Assembly: GCF_010015445.1 (NCBI RefSeq)
Contig: NC_053129.1
Coordinates: forward strand, 19,816,749 to 19,880,748
DNA length: 64,000 bases
From: Perca fluviatilis
Lineage: Eukaryota > Chordata > Actinopteri > Perciformes > Percidae
Reading direction: 5' to 3'
Below are positions 36,275 through 63,840 of the stretch, one piece after another. The translations under genes were made by a program, and so were the position numbers. The notes under the pieces were generated by a model. The model was given only the letters and a program-made list of their open reading frames with translations. It was not told where the DNA came from and ran no database searches. The stretch's first letter is position 1. Each line of letters begins with the position of its first letter.

Positions 36275-39200
36275 CCCTTAACAATTCATTTGTCCTCTCT
36301 GTGTGTTTGTAACAGGCTGTGAAGCAGGACTTGAGTGAACTTTTCGCTGTGTATTTGAGTTTTTCCACGGAGCTGGAGGAGCAGAGTAAGCAGCTGCTGG
36401 ATAAAGTAGAGCAAGCTACTGGTTCTCTAAATGGTCACCGTGGAGATGAGGTTCAGAGTAAGTATGTGAGGGTGTGGCACCAAATTAACATAGATGCAGC
36501 ATCTTTGACATCATTTTAGGTTAGGATTCTAAAGAAATCTTGAGGCTGGGGTTTATGTGTACGGTTCAGCAGTCTGCAACAGTGTGCAGGCGGCTATAAG
36601 AAGAGCAGCATCTTACTGTAAGGCACTAACACTCTGCCCTGAACATTGAACTGTGGTATTTTGCAATTTAAAGGAGCCAAATGTTGTTTTTTAACAGAAC
36701 ACTGTGGCATACTTGACTGCTGGACTGGACTGCGCAGTAGAGTTCAAGGAGACTGAAAGGATTTTTAGGACTGATGCACACATTTTAGGAATCCTATGTA
36801 ACTTTTCATAGTAGCAGTTCGTAAAAGTTTACATTGTGCTTTTGTCCCGTGGGCTGAACAGTGCACAGCATCTCTCACTTCCAATAACTTGTTCTGCTCA
36901 CTCATTCACCCTCTCTGTGTCTGTCTTCACTCTAAAGTGGGTTACAGGTAATGTGCTGGCTGTATCTTGAATAGGCTTGTAATCCTCTCACACTGTCCCA
37001 CCCCTCCTCTTTCTCACCCCGCCCTTTGAGGTTGTCCAAGGTTGACTATCTTTTTCTAATGCAGTCCCGCAAGTCACCTACTCACCATGGCTCTGATGAT
37101 TGGTGAAAACTGATCTTCCTGAACACATTAATGCTCCAAACAAAGTGACATTTCTTGACTCATTATTGTTGATGTTAGTTAATGGAGAATGTTACATTTA
37201 GCCTACGTACCTCCACTTTCCTGTTAGTATCAACCCCTCTGAAGAATGTTCTTCATTTCATTTACGTTGCATTTTATTTGCTACTTTGCTTTGCTTGATT
37301 TTTAACTCCATATTTCATACATGAGCTTTGGAATATTTCATGATTTATTGAGCTGTGCTGGTTGTGCGCTGTTGGTTAACCTTCTGTTCAGCTATTAAAG
37401 ATTGCTTAATTATTTGCCGGGAACATGTCAAAAAAACAACAAAACAATAATTAAATAAATTACAGCTTTACACAGCCACTTAATGAAGGCTTTAAAGTGC
37501 AGACATACACTCACCTAAAGGATTATTAGGAACACCTGTTAAATTTCACGTTAATGAAATTATCTAATCATCCAATCACATGGCGATGCTAGAGGTCAGA
37601 GGAGAATGGGCCGAGTGATTCAAGCTGATAGAAGATCAACTTTGACTCAAATAACCACTCGTTACAACCGAGGTATGCAGCAAAGAATTTGTGAAGCCAC
37701 AACAAACACAACCTTGAGGCGGATGGGCTACACTAGCAGAAGACCTCACCGGGTACCACTCATCTCCACTAAAAATAAGAAAATGAGGCTACAATTTGCA
37801 CGAGCTCACCAAAATTGGACAGTTGAAGACTGAAAAAATGTTGCCTGGTCTGAGTCTCGATTTCTGTTGAGACATTCAGATGGTAGAATCAGAATTTGGC
37901 GTAAACAGAATAAGAACATGGATCCTTCATGCCTTGTTACCACTGGGCAGGCTGGTGGTGGTGGTGGTGTAACGGTGTGGGGGATCCCTTTCACCTTCAG
38001 AAATGCCTTAATTCTTTGTGTCATTGATTCAACAAGGTGCTGGAAGCATTCTTAAGAAATGTTGGCACATATTGATAGGATAGAGTCAAACAAGGTATTA
38101 GTATGGTGTTCCTAATAATCCTTTAGGTGAGTGTATTTTACAATGAAATACGATATTTGAAGTGCTTTGTTACTGTTATATCATTTATTTTGATAATAAT
38201 TTATGTGTAATATAATTTTTAAAACAGATGTTCTATATATGTTCAACCAAGACTATTCTTGAATGTCCCAGGCGGTCCTGAGTGAACGGAGGTGTTTGGT
38301 GTCAGGTGTACCTACATGTCTGCTGCAGGATTAAAGACTTGGCCTGAATAAAGATTTACACCAGAGAACAGATGCCCCTGTATTTGGAGTTGATATTTAC
38401 ACAGACAGCCATTCATTCACCTTTACTGCTTTTTGCCTTCAGATAGTTTGAGCTACAACTAATACTGTACTGCAGCAAATTGCCCATCAAATTGATCTAT
38501 CTAGGCCTTTCAATGTTGATCTTGTTTTTTTATTGTCTTAAAGTGAACACAACAATGGCCTAACCTTTAACCACAGTCCATGATAGAAAATCCTTCACTA
38601 TTAATTTAGATTTTGAATGGACTATTTTCCTCTAAACTATCTTTCTGCTCTCCCTGTCCAGACTTGCAAGCTGGTGTTGCAGCTCTGGAGCGCTCTCTGG
38701 AGGAGGAGAGGGAGAGGTGCAGGGCAGAGAGGCAGCGGAGGAAAGAACTCCATAATGCACTGGTGGTGAGGACAGATGTTTTGTGTCAAAAGATCATGGG
38801 TAATACAGTAGGTTCTTATTGTGACCTTCACTGTCACTCTATGTTTTGCCACAGGAGTTGAGAGGCAACATCAGAGTTCACTGCAGGGTGCGACCGGTTC
38901 TACCCTTTGACCACGTCCAGTCCTTCACCCCTGGATCAAGGTGGGTCAACACATGGTTCATCATTACAACATGAAATACTGTATGTTAATCGAGTTGTTC
39001 TGTGCTTGAAATGCTAAAACTAAAATAAATCTATTCTTTTCTCTATTAGGCCTGCGTCATCAGAAGAAGTGGTCTCTGCAGTCAGTGATGTGAGTTTCAC
39101 AGACTGTTAGAATTTATTTTATTGCCCCTAGATGCTTCAACTTTCTCACTTTTGTGTGTTATTCCTCGTTTGGTGATTTCAGGACACGGTGATGGTGAAT

Positions 39201-42200
39201 TGCATAAAAACGGGGATTCCAGTGCAAAACAAGATGTTTGAGTTTGAGAGGTGATATCAAACACTATCATGATGCGATGTGCATTATTCTATTTCAGTTT
39301 CAGTTTATTAATTATTAGTTTTTGTGTCTTCCAGAGTGCATGGACCAGAGGATTCCCAGGATGCAGTGTTTGAGGAAGTCAAGCCGCTCCTCACATCTCT
39401 GCTTGATGGGTGAGTGTTTAAGCATACCAGAAAAAGGACTCTATCAAATCACAAGTCATTTTAATGTATTAATTCATAATTCAGCTCTATTCATTAAACA
39501 CTACCCTGCGTGAATAAAAAACATACAAAGAAACACATGACAAACAGCTTAATATGACTGCAAGACTTCAGCATGAATTGAACGTCATCTGGCTCCCTGC
39601 CCTGCAGCTATAATGTGTGTATAATGGCGTACGGGCAGACAGGCAGTGGGAAGACCCACACCATGATGGGATCCCAGCTGCTGGAGGAGCACTCGGGGAC
39701 GCAGCAGGAGACACGGCAGGGTATTATCCCCAACGCTGCCGCTGAGCTCTTTCGGTGAGAAAGAAATGCATTTTTTATTCATTTGTTTTTGTGATATTTG
39801 TGTGTAATGACTAAGCTCTGCAGGAGGTGAGTGTGTTTTATGCTGTGCTGAAACCACAGTAGATTGGGTCTATTGTATTGTATTGTAATTCAGTCCTTCA
39901 GGAATAAAATCAATTCAGTCCATTAATTCATAATGTGCGCTGAGAGTTGAACCGGGTTGGTCTTTGACCTTTTCTTTATCTGTCCATGGTTGTGTGTCTG
40001 TTCCTGTGTGTGTGACCCAGGTTGATCTCTGAGAAGCCTGCAGGGAGCTACACGGTGGAGGTATCAGTGATGGAGGTGTACAACAACGAGGTGCTTGACC
40101 TTCTGGCCAGAGATGAGCAGGGAAACGCTGCCGACCAGCGTCGGGACGTCATGACCACCTCCTCTGGTGCCAGCCAGGTCATCTCTCTCACGTACGAGTG
40201 AGTAGAGCCGGAGCTGAGGCGACTGTGTGCACAAGATGTTTTTTTGTTTGAAGGGTCTAGCATATGAGATTTTGCAGCTCAACTGTTTGTTTCATGAAAT
40301 AGTTGTGTCCAGCTCCAACTGAATGCTAATGTTGCTCCTTAACTGCTAGGCTGTTTGCGAAGTTATTTACCATAGAAAGTTTATAAGTAAATAATATGTT
40401 AGATGTGTGTTTTACCGCTTGCTGCAGATATCCTCAAACATTTTTTAATTTTTTATTTCATCCTTTAACTTAACATGTTTTTTTTTAGCCACTTGGGCCA
40501 ACTAAGACTATTATTATTATCAACTTTTTAGCTAACTTATTAGCTAAAAAGCTTATTGACATATCCAGCAGACATGAAGCAACATTAGCATTCATATGGA
40601 GTTGTGTTTCAGGCCACCTGATGAGTGGATATGTCTGGCTCTTTAATGCAGGTAGTGTAGGTTTTTAGAGCTTTTACAGTTAAAGCAGCTGCTGGGACTG
40701 TAAATGACTTTATGAGAGTGAACCAAACAGTAAAGTTGCGGGCAGGAAAACCAAAAGAATAAGTTAAGGCACTACACTCCACAGAGCTGAAGGTGACTGC
40801 AATGTTGGGTGATCATTTGCTGCAGGTTTCTCACTATGAGTTATACCTTTCACATAAATGTAGTCATTTGATCCATTGTTAATATACAGTAAAACATATA
40901 TAGGATTAAGATGCCAGGTAATGGTGTATGTGTTGTATGCATATGTTTTACAGGCCTGTGCGTAACGCCTCTGAGGTGATGCAGATCATCAGCAGCGTTT
41001 TAAAGCTCAGGGCTCACTGTCCCACCCTCGTCCACACCGACTCCTCACGCTCACACCTCATTGTCACCCTCACCATTTCTTCCAAGAGCCCCAATGCACT
41101 GGCCCTGGGTGAGACGCATTCACACACACACTAACACGTCAACATTAACATCAAACGGTCTTGCATGGTGACTTTATGACTCTTTCATTCAGCCCGCAAG
41201 CTACAGAGTGCCAAGAAGGACATGCAGGGCTCCACCCAGAAGGAGTGGTGGAGTCCACGCTGTCGCCGTGCCAACCCTGCTAACCGCCACTCATCTGATG
41301 ATCATCTCTTTGCAAGCACAGCCACCTCTCCCTGCCGCTCCCCTTCCCATTCTCCATGTCCCTCCCCCAGGCCCAGCATCTCTCAGGCTCCGTTCAGGAC
41401 CAAGCTGCAGCTGGTGGACCTGGCAGGGAGCGAGTGTGTCGGTGAGAGGGTGTCATGGGAACATTGGTCCCTGAATATTTTAGGATGCACCTGGCAGAAT
41501 TTTAAGTGGAAAATATACCCATCTTAACATGCAAAATTGCAAAAAGGGGCTTTAGGCTAATGCCTAATTAAGATGCTGTAGATAAACTGCTGCTAAAAAT
41601 TAAAATCAAATGTCAAGTGGGTACATGTTTTTGCTCTGATGAGTTAATTTCTCAAGAGAAAAACTGACAGACTACAGCACGAGGGTTCCATTTTAAGTAA
41701 GCTCACAGCAGTTTTCCCCTCCTCAAATGCAGCTCGTTTCTGTTTCCTTTAAGTGTCTGAATCATGAAATGACAAATGATTCATTTACAGTTCACAGTAC
41801 AAATAAAGCTGACGACGCAGGTCTTTGTAATTACCTTTTTCCGTTTACTGAACCCAGTACAACAGATGCCTGTTCACTGAGCAGATCAATTAGCTTCAGG
41901 ACATATACATATTTGGTTTGTATGTATGTGTGTACCAGGGATGTCTGGAGTTTCGGGAGCAGCTCTGTGGGAGGTGTCCTGTATAAACCGCAGTCTCTCT
42001 GCTCTGTCTGATGTCCTGGGAGCTCTGGCCGAGCAGAGACCACACGTCCCCTACAGGAACAGCAAACTCACTCATCTGCTACAGGATGCCATAGGTGAAG
42101 CAAGCACACATACACACACTCTCTCTTTCTCTTGACCTATGACTCATGTCTCCCGTGTCTGCTTCCCCTGGAAACGACTTATTTAACCTCAACATGTCTT

Positions 42201-42576
42201 CATCTAACTGAAAGATTCCACATACCAGTATTGTTACCCTAACTGAAACATAAACGCATAAACAATACCCAAACACGGACTCACTCAAAATACTCAGTGA
42301 AGATTTGTCCATGCCCAAGAATGAAAAGAAAAGTACAATGCATGTAATTAAATCTAATCTTTTCATTGTTGTTTTACACCTCAGGCTTAAATATCCTCTT
42401 GTTCTTCTTCATCTTCTCCACCAGGCGGCGATGCCAAGCTGCTGGTGATGCTGTGTGTCTCTCCTACGCTGCGCTTCATCACCGAGTCTCTGCAGTCTCT
42501 GGGCTTTGGCACGCGGGCCCGTCAGGTCCAAAAGGAGCTACCGAGAAGGAAGAATAACACCCTCAAAGTTAAGTGA
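33592..42576 (+). CDS. kif25: Kinesin family member 25 (kinesin-14-type motor)
   Basis: Fourteen coding exons: 33592-33660, 35931-36053, 36316-36457, 38662-38765, 38855-38940, 39050-39089, 39183-39250, 39335-39409, 39608-39754, 40021-40197, 40954-41108, 41193-41441, 41939-42094, 42425-42576. Every intron is GT-AG and the phases close to 580 residues with no internal stop. Residues 1-146 form a coiled-coil neck/stalk; the motor domain follows, starting with RVHCRVRP. ATPase motifs: P-loop GQTGSGKT 245-252, switch I SSRSH 374-378, switch II DLAGSE 471-476, then [13 protein letters not shown]. The order stalk-then-motor, and [20 protein letters not shown] with the RARQVQ ending, identify KIF25, a minus-end-directed-type motor linked in human cells to centrosome positioning. 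It is longer than human KIF25 (384 residues), mainly because the N-terminal coiled coil is intact. The first exon is the least certain. Introns hold a Harbinger-like element, a CA repeat and a Tc1 relic. Confidence 0.9.
34544..35545. mobile_element. Harbinger-like non-autonomous element, copy 2, in kif25 intron 1
   Basis: Begins gggccctatcttgcactcag and ends with gggccc in inverted orientation, with TAA on each side (34541-34543 and 35546-35548). It matches copy 1 at 7615-9490 but keeps the empty TTAA site at 35090-35093. It includes a short frame at 35054-35299 (start [13 protein letters not shown]) with a Gly-rich stretch, which I do not recognise as a transposase. Confidence 0.8.
36181..36271. 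repeat. (AC)n microsatellite in kif25 intron 2
   Basis: About 45 uninterrupted AC units, ending 44 bases before the exon starting at 36316. Confidence 0.97.
37506..38135 (+). mobile_element. Tc1-like element, internally deleted, copy 2 of 2, in kif25 intron 3
   Basis: Terminal repeats tacactcacctaaaggatta and taatcctttaggtgagtgta, as in copy 1 at 3253-4150. At 630 bp it lacks a further 270 bp from the 5' part, including the start of the transposase. The remaining transposase piece (37606-38055) carries the [15 protein letters not shown] block but has a stop and a frameshift. Confidence 0.9.
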
Positions 42577-44030
42577 CCAGACAGAGGAAAAAGGTTTCAT
42601 CCTTTGCAGATGCTGTGGCAACATAGGTCCTGTATCAGTCATGCCAACAGAACAGATTTGAGGGTACAAGATCCATACCTGCACATTTGTTATTTTTGTT
42701 TGATAGAGTTTGTGGGCCCTTCTTAATCTCATTAGTTACTTCAACTAGGAGATTGGTTTTTCCAGAATGTTTATGTATTTATGTTTTTACATAGATCTTG
42801 ATAGCATGTATTATAGGGCGGTCTGAAGCCGCAAATGCCTCTATGATGCTTGAATTTAGAATGCGTTATTAGGTGAGGGATTGTGTAGAGTGAGCTAGTG
42901 GGGGGTGCAGGACCTCGACACGAAGCGGAAGTGTCTTGAATCAGATCTACATGATCTTTTACTTATTACACGGCTACTCATACAGAGTTTACCCGCTGAT
43001 GACGCCTGCGTCCCGGTCGGGGTGTTTAACTTTACCGCCAGGTCGTGTAATGTGTTAATAACCCTGCCAATTACCAAGGGTGCTATAGTAGTTATGAATG
43101 GCAATGACGTTACACAGATGTTGATGATAACTCAATTTAGTATACAATCACTGTGTTTTCGACTTGCTGTAGATCATGTCAATAGTTAACAGTCCTGTAT
43201 ATGCAAAGGCTTTCTGACTGAAGTAGTCTTACATGTATTCTTCTGTAAATACATTTCAGTACTTGCATGTCATGCCTTTTCTTTTTTAGTGTTTTGGGTG
43301 CAGTTATGTTTATACAGTATTTATACATGTTTATGTATTCTGTATCTGTAACCATCACCATTTTTTGGTTACACCTTACAAGTCTGTCAAACCCCTTGAT
43401 AGAATAGACTCAGTAGAAAATTGTGTCAATATTACCTTAAAATAAACAGCTGATATGCAGATATGTGTATATCTTTGTGCATCAGTCTGTTCCAGAAAAA
43501 AAAAACATACTAGAAAACTTACTGCCATTAGGTAATTAAAAATGGTGTTTGAATACATTGTGCAGTCCCTTTAAATATAAACAATTCAGATAAAGTGTAT
43601 TGCTCACAACAGCCTTTCTATACAAACTACTTTCACAGTGGGGGGTTGTTCCAATAAGCTGCCTGCCGCTGTGTAGATAACAGCAAAGAGGAACACATAC
43701 AATCCCTTAAGCACTGGGGCAAGATTGTATTATTTTTAGCTTTTGTTTCACAGTAAATTATTTGGAGCAGCAGTCAGGTGGAATATTCTGCAAGAGCATA
43801 CTTAAAGTCAGGAGCTGTGAAACTGATTGTCCAATGTGGCAAAACCCATCAGGGTGATAATAAAGTACACCCGCTGATGATTATTTGCCAAAGTTATTTC
43901 AGGTCTGTTGACTGCAGTTTAATGTTGGAAGAAAACACATCAAGCAATTTCCTCCAAGGTGAAATAGTTGGACATCTTCCAAGCATGATCCGAATAACAT
44001 GCTGTATCTGGTAATTAAATCTCCTTCTCA

Positions 44031-44031
<1 letters not shown>
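42577..44031. other. kif25 3' UTR and downstream flank
   Basis: No further exon. A candidate poly(A) signal AATAAA lies near 43440, giving a 3' UTR of under 900 bases if used. Confidence 0.4.
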
Positions 44032-44108
<77 letters not shown>

Positions 44109-44127
44109 ACACAGACAGACACAGACA

Positions 44128-44205
<78 letters not shown>
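44032..44205. repeat. (AC)n microsatellite with central ACAG interruptions
   Basis: 174 bp; the central part (44101-44134) has acagacac-type units between two long pure AC tracts. Open frames across it are artefacts. Confidence 0.97.
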
Positions 44206-44207
<2 letters not shown>

Positions 44208-45898
44208 CATTTCTAATAAGCCTTCACCTACCAGCATGTGCAAACTGCGATGAGAGCTCTGCACAATGTATTGAAGTTATAATCCCAAAGCTGACATGTT
44301 TTTGTCATGTGCCAACCTGACATGAAAGCTCAAATGCCCAAAGTGTCTTTGAAACTCCAGGCTTATAGGATAAAGAGTGACAGGACAAACAAAATAAATA
44401 AGATTATAGCGAGAGTGACAAGATAATAAACATGCAAACTCCAGGAGCATCCTCTGTTTAGAGAGACGACTGGGAGGAAAGATAGAGAAGACGAGGGGAG
44501 GTGAGAACAGGAGGAGAGTGAGGAGAAGAGGAAAGAAAGAAATAAGTGTGAGTGAGAATGAGATGAGAGAGAAATGAGAACAGAAGGAGGTGAAAGTCTG
44601 ATGGCACATGAAACTGTGAACTTTTAATTTCATCTAGACATCTGACGAACAGAATCTGAGATAATTTCTGGATGACTCTTCTCCGCCACAGGTCCAGATG
44701 TGGATCATTTAGAAAAAAAAACATCAGATAAACTCCAGGGCCCTGTTCCTTCATATACGGATAAGTTAGTTAGCTTAATTTGATTTTCAATTATTTGAAA
44801 TTTTTCAGCTCTTCAAAGCTGGCTTAAAACACATCCGGAGCTGTTCGGTTAGGTGGATAATGGCCAAGAAATCTCAATTTCAGATACAAATGATGTGCTA
44901 TCTTAAAAAATATAGAGAAATCACAGCTTAAACACGATTATTGAATAACCAGTACGATCTCTTAATATAACTTTAAAATAAAGGGTGAAATGCCTCTAAA
45001 TGATACAATACACTAAAGGTTTCCGAGCCAGAAAACAAGGCATTTAACTATGACATTATGATGATGATTTTTCAATTTATAAATCTGCATCATAACTGCA
45101 ACTCTGTTCTTTAAATATGACTAAACTACTCCAGGCTTACCCGCTTATTCAGTAAAATGATCTTAATTCTTATCAGCCAACATAGTGTTTTAAGTGCAGT
45201 TAGAGGTTTCATTTGTTTCGTGTTCGATGAAGTGATCTTGAATAACAGTGAGCTCTAAAATAAAGGCAACCTGAGCAGACAGGTTTGTACTCCTATACGG
45301 TGATTGACTGGCATGTCACCGTGGCTACAGACAGCACATTTTTGCTGCCGCTGCACTGTAGTTACCTCCTGCTGATGAACCTCGGGATGCTGCGGTAGCT
45401 TGTGTTTACACCACAAACCCCAATCAAAATGACATCATTAATTACCGTTTCTGGTTGCATTAATCTAATAACCATCAGAAATATTAAGTTGAATATACTT
45501 AATTTTGCTCATAGTATGCAAAACTAAATTTGGCTCTTTTTAAAATTTTATTTAACAGATTTTTGTAGATTTTTAGATTCTAGATATTTAACCATTTATT
45601 GTAAAAATGAAAGAAAAATTACAGCCACACTTTGTTGATTTCTCAATAATTTACATGTTCTCATCTTATATAATTACGTCAACATGCTTCTGCTGGTGCC
45701 CATAATAAAAGGAGTAATTCATGTCTAAAACTGACTTTGAGTCTCGGTCATCATCGTTCTGTACACAAGCCTGTACTCTTGCTTGACGACTTTGGGCTCA
45801 GTTATCCATATCTGAAGAGCAGGGCTCAGCTGTGGAGATGAGACAAACTCAACAACAACAAATCCATAACATTTAGGGCTGAAACATAACATTAGATT
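44206..45898. other. Intergenic DNA between the kif25 and wasf1 3' ends
   Basis: Purine-rich sequence near 44460-44600 and AT-rich remainder; no gene supported. Confidence 0.35.
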
Positions 45899-47469
45899 TT
45901 TATTAATTCAAGCAAACTGTTACAGTCAACAGTTACATAAGTTACATGGTATACAGTATTGATCTAATCTTTTTCTTTTTTTAAACCAGGGATTCTGTCC
46001 ACACCGTCCCCCACCCCAAACATAGAAACAGCAAATCCATACAAGCGCAGGCAAGTAAGTAGTAACAGCACAATACATTCATCAACTCAACGATACGTTT
46101 TGTACGAACAATAAGGCAAGTAGAAGAAAGAACGAACAAACGGAAAAGGATGGCAGACATTTTCTTTCAAATGAGCCAAAACAAGGCATAATGTATCCTT
46201 CTCTTTCAGGCCTGAAAAGGCAGTATCACATAAAATGTATTCTTTTGAACATTTGCTGCTGTAGAACCAAACGAGGTAAGGCTTCTCGTTAGTGGGCAGG
46301 TACACGGTAAAGGGGGATCTGACGGAAGAGCTGCCTTCAGTGGTGTTGAGTGGTTTGTACCTGGTGTTGGTCAGACTCTCATTATCATGGGTACCTTCTC
46401 AAAATTCAAAGTTTTCCTCAGCACACTAAATATTCATCAGGGACAATTAGAGAGGCAGGAAATCTGATGTACATCTACAGCATCTAATCACTTCCAGTGT
46501 CCAAAGAACTTGAGAAAAGGATGGGAGCTCAGTATACTAAAAACCAGTGGCTCAGTTTTTATCTTTGACGTTGCCTGATGTCAACATGAGCATACATGGC
46601 TCCTTAGAACCTGGACAGACAAGAAGCTCAATCTCTTGGCATACATTTCCCTGGGGTAAAAGTTAGATGTAAGTGGATGGATATGCACACGCGTGGCCAA
46701 GGTAGCCATATGCTTCCCCTTCTTCATTTTCAACCATACAGCAATCATCACATCACATACCAACACAATCTTTTGCTTGTTCTAAGTGGTAAAGTCAGTC
46801 CTGATAACAAGAGAGAAAACAAGGGACAACCCAGCTGGTGCTGATGCTGAGTGAGTGTTCATGTAGTGGTCAGTATCAGCAACTACTGGCCCATTAAAAC
46901 TGCAAATGTTTCAGCAGAAAAAACGGTAAATAAAAGACGATAAAATAAAAACGCATTCATTAAATGCTTTGTTCAGCCACCAGGTGGCAGAACGGTGCTG
47001 GAGAACTTAGGATAAATGCAATATGCCTTCATTTTTTCATATTCTTGTTTTTTTTTCTTCTTCTTTTTTTTTTACATCGACATACATATAAGAAAACAAA
47101 AACAAGTGGTTCCTCAGAAAAGTTATTTTCATGTATACCGATCGTAAACATGGGGGATTTCATCACAAGAAATCCAAAAGAAACTAAGTTGTGTGTTAGT
47201 GCAGAAAAGAACGAAAGCACAAACTTCTCTTGGAACACTAGAAAGACCGACGAGGGCGACGTGGAGATTCTCCTCCGAACACAAACCACAACGAGACAGA
47301 GATAAAAAAAGAAAGAAAAGAAAGCTTGACAGAGGAAAAGTGGGCGACAACGATGTTTCGCTTCTTTCCAGAGTAGAAAGGACTCTTTGATGGCAGGGTG
47401 TGGAGTGCAGGCATGGGGGGGGGGGGGCACCTGAACACATTTGTCCTCTGCCGCCAACCCTGATCGTCA
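45899..47469 (-). other. wasf1: wasf1 3' UTR (inferred extent)
   Basis: The region after the wasf1 stop has no other gene. On the minus strand a TAATAAA signal lies at 45899-45905, which would give a 3' UTR of about 1.6 kb. It contains a poly-G run at about 47416-47427 and a T-rich tract near 47048-47073. The end is an inference. Confidence 0.45.
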
Positions 47470-62072
<14,603 letters not shown>

Positions 62073-62404
62073 CTGCAGATGGACAAGAGAAACCACGCTT
62101 GAGAAGTAGTTTTCTTTCATTTGTGAAGCTAAATAATGACTGCAATCCTTTTTAAGCAGAAATTCTGAACAAATGTGTCGTGAATATTTGCTGCTTTTCT
62201 TTGTCACGCATATTTAACTGAATATCTCTTGGTTGGACAAACAAGATAGTTGAAGACACTTTGGCTGGGAAAAACAAAAGCATTTTTCAGACATTTTACA
62301 GACATAACGGTTAATGAGCTAACATTTTACAATATGTGACTGTTCCATTTGAAAGAGCAATACAGCATATTTTTGTAGTACTCAAGTACTTTACTGCAAA
62401 TCAT

Positions 62405-62735
62405 TGGTTGGGCTGCAACTTACTTTGAATGTCATCATTGACTCATTTAGCCAATTAGTTTCTCAAATGAATTAATAGTTTGGACAAAAAATGGATAGAA
62501 AATTGCCAAAACAATTTGCTCATGGTCAGTTCAAGGTGACTTCATTATATGTTTTGTTCAACCAACAGTCCCTTTACAATAATGTAAGACTAACAAGTTC
62601 TTACATTTGAGAAGCTGGAGCCATAGAATGTTTCAGCATTTTTGCTTGAAAAATGACAATTATTTGATTATCATAATAAGTTGAATAATTTTCTGTTGAT
62701 GGACTCATCAATTGACCAACTAATGGGTTCAGCTC
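62405..62735. repeat. Teleost interspersed repeat (gggctgcaact type)
   Basis: Runs from gggctgcaacttact to caactaatgggttcagctct and includes aaccaacagtccctttacaa and catttttgcttgaaaaatga. A recognisable, diverged copy of a common fish repeat; class unknown. It lies in the wasf1 intron upstream of exon 61955-62072. Confidence 0.6.
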
Positions 62736-63804
62736 TACATAAAGGATAGGCTGGCAAGAGGAGTGGGGAACAAAATTATACTGCTACATAAAGGTCTTTC
62801 TCCTCTTAAATTGCATGAGGCAGGCACTACAGAATTTGGACAACCTTAAAAAAAAAAATAGAGCGAGAGGGAAATGTTTGATAACAATCATTTTTATTTT
62901 CCTGTGCCCTGCCCCTTGCCTATCTCAGTCTGCTTTCCTCAAAAAAGCATATCTGTTTACCATTTGCCATGATTAATAGCTAATATCCTGCTTTATCATT
63001 GATTCCCTCTGAACTCTGCTCCGCTCTCTGTCTTCTACACTCGCATTACAGAAGCCTTTGTGATTGGTGGTTACTGGGGAGAACAGTGCCATGATGATCG
63101 GGAGGGAAATGGAAAAAGACTTCTGACAGACACAGGTAGGTATCACATCAAAAGGTCTGTCTTGACAAGGCAATGATCATACAGAGACGCCCACACGACA
63201 TGATTCATATCATTACAGGGATAAGCCTTGCAAACTGCCCTGCCGATGTCTTTCTCCTCTTTCTGGGCGGTTTCCAAATGTCTTTCTTTCCAGGTATATC
63301 ATTCACAACTTATCCATTTGTAAAATATGTGGAAAGCTGTCAAAAACTGCAGCTTTGGGAGTACCTCAATTACCCCCTCAATTACAAACAGACTTAAAAT
63401 ATTGTGCCTTGTAATTTCAATAAAGCTGTACAGGATTTGTGGCAGCTGCTGAGTCTGTGTTTAACAAATCATCAACTCTCAGCCTTGCGAACTCTGCTCA
63501 ATAGTTCTTTACTGCACTGGAAAAACACTACCCCTGGAGTAGGGACTTCTTTGACACCCGGAGGTATTTCTCTATACTGTAGTGTACTTCTGAAGCTAAA
63601 TGTAGTTGTATCCTTCGGTCAAAGCGCAGGTAAAGCTCAGAGTTCGTCAAAAGGTTCTTGGTCCCCTGGGAAATGTATTTAGGTGGAAACACCCAAAAGA
63701 GATGCAAAGTGAGAGGAGCTATGAGTGGAAACGTAATGATATGCAACACAACAAATAGAATTCAACAATGGGATAGAGAAAGGGTGTAGAGAGAGGTACT
63801 GTAA

Positions 63805-63840
<36 letters not shown>

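Noticed and set aside
43894..44264. Long open frames of alternating Cys-Val or His-Thr
   Set aside because: They are translations of the AC/GT microsatellite at 44032-44205; the same holds for frames at 25057-25492, 36144-36368, 53667-53990, 55211-55536 and 63679-63946.
63528..63749. Minus-strand frame of 73 codons near the right edge, considered as an upstream wasf1 exon
   Set aside because: It does not resemble the WAVE homology domain or the segment before the basic region, and lacks fitting splice sites.
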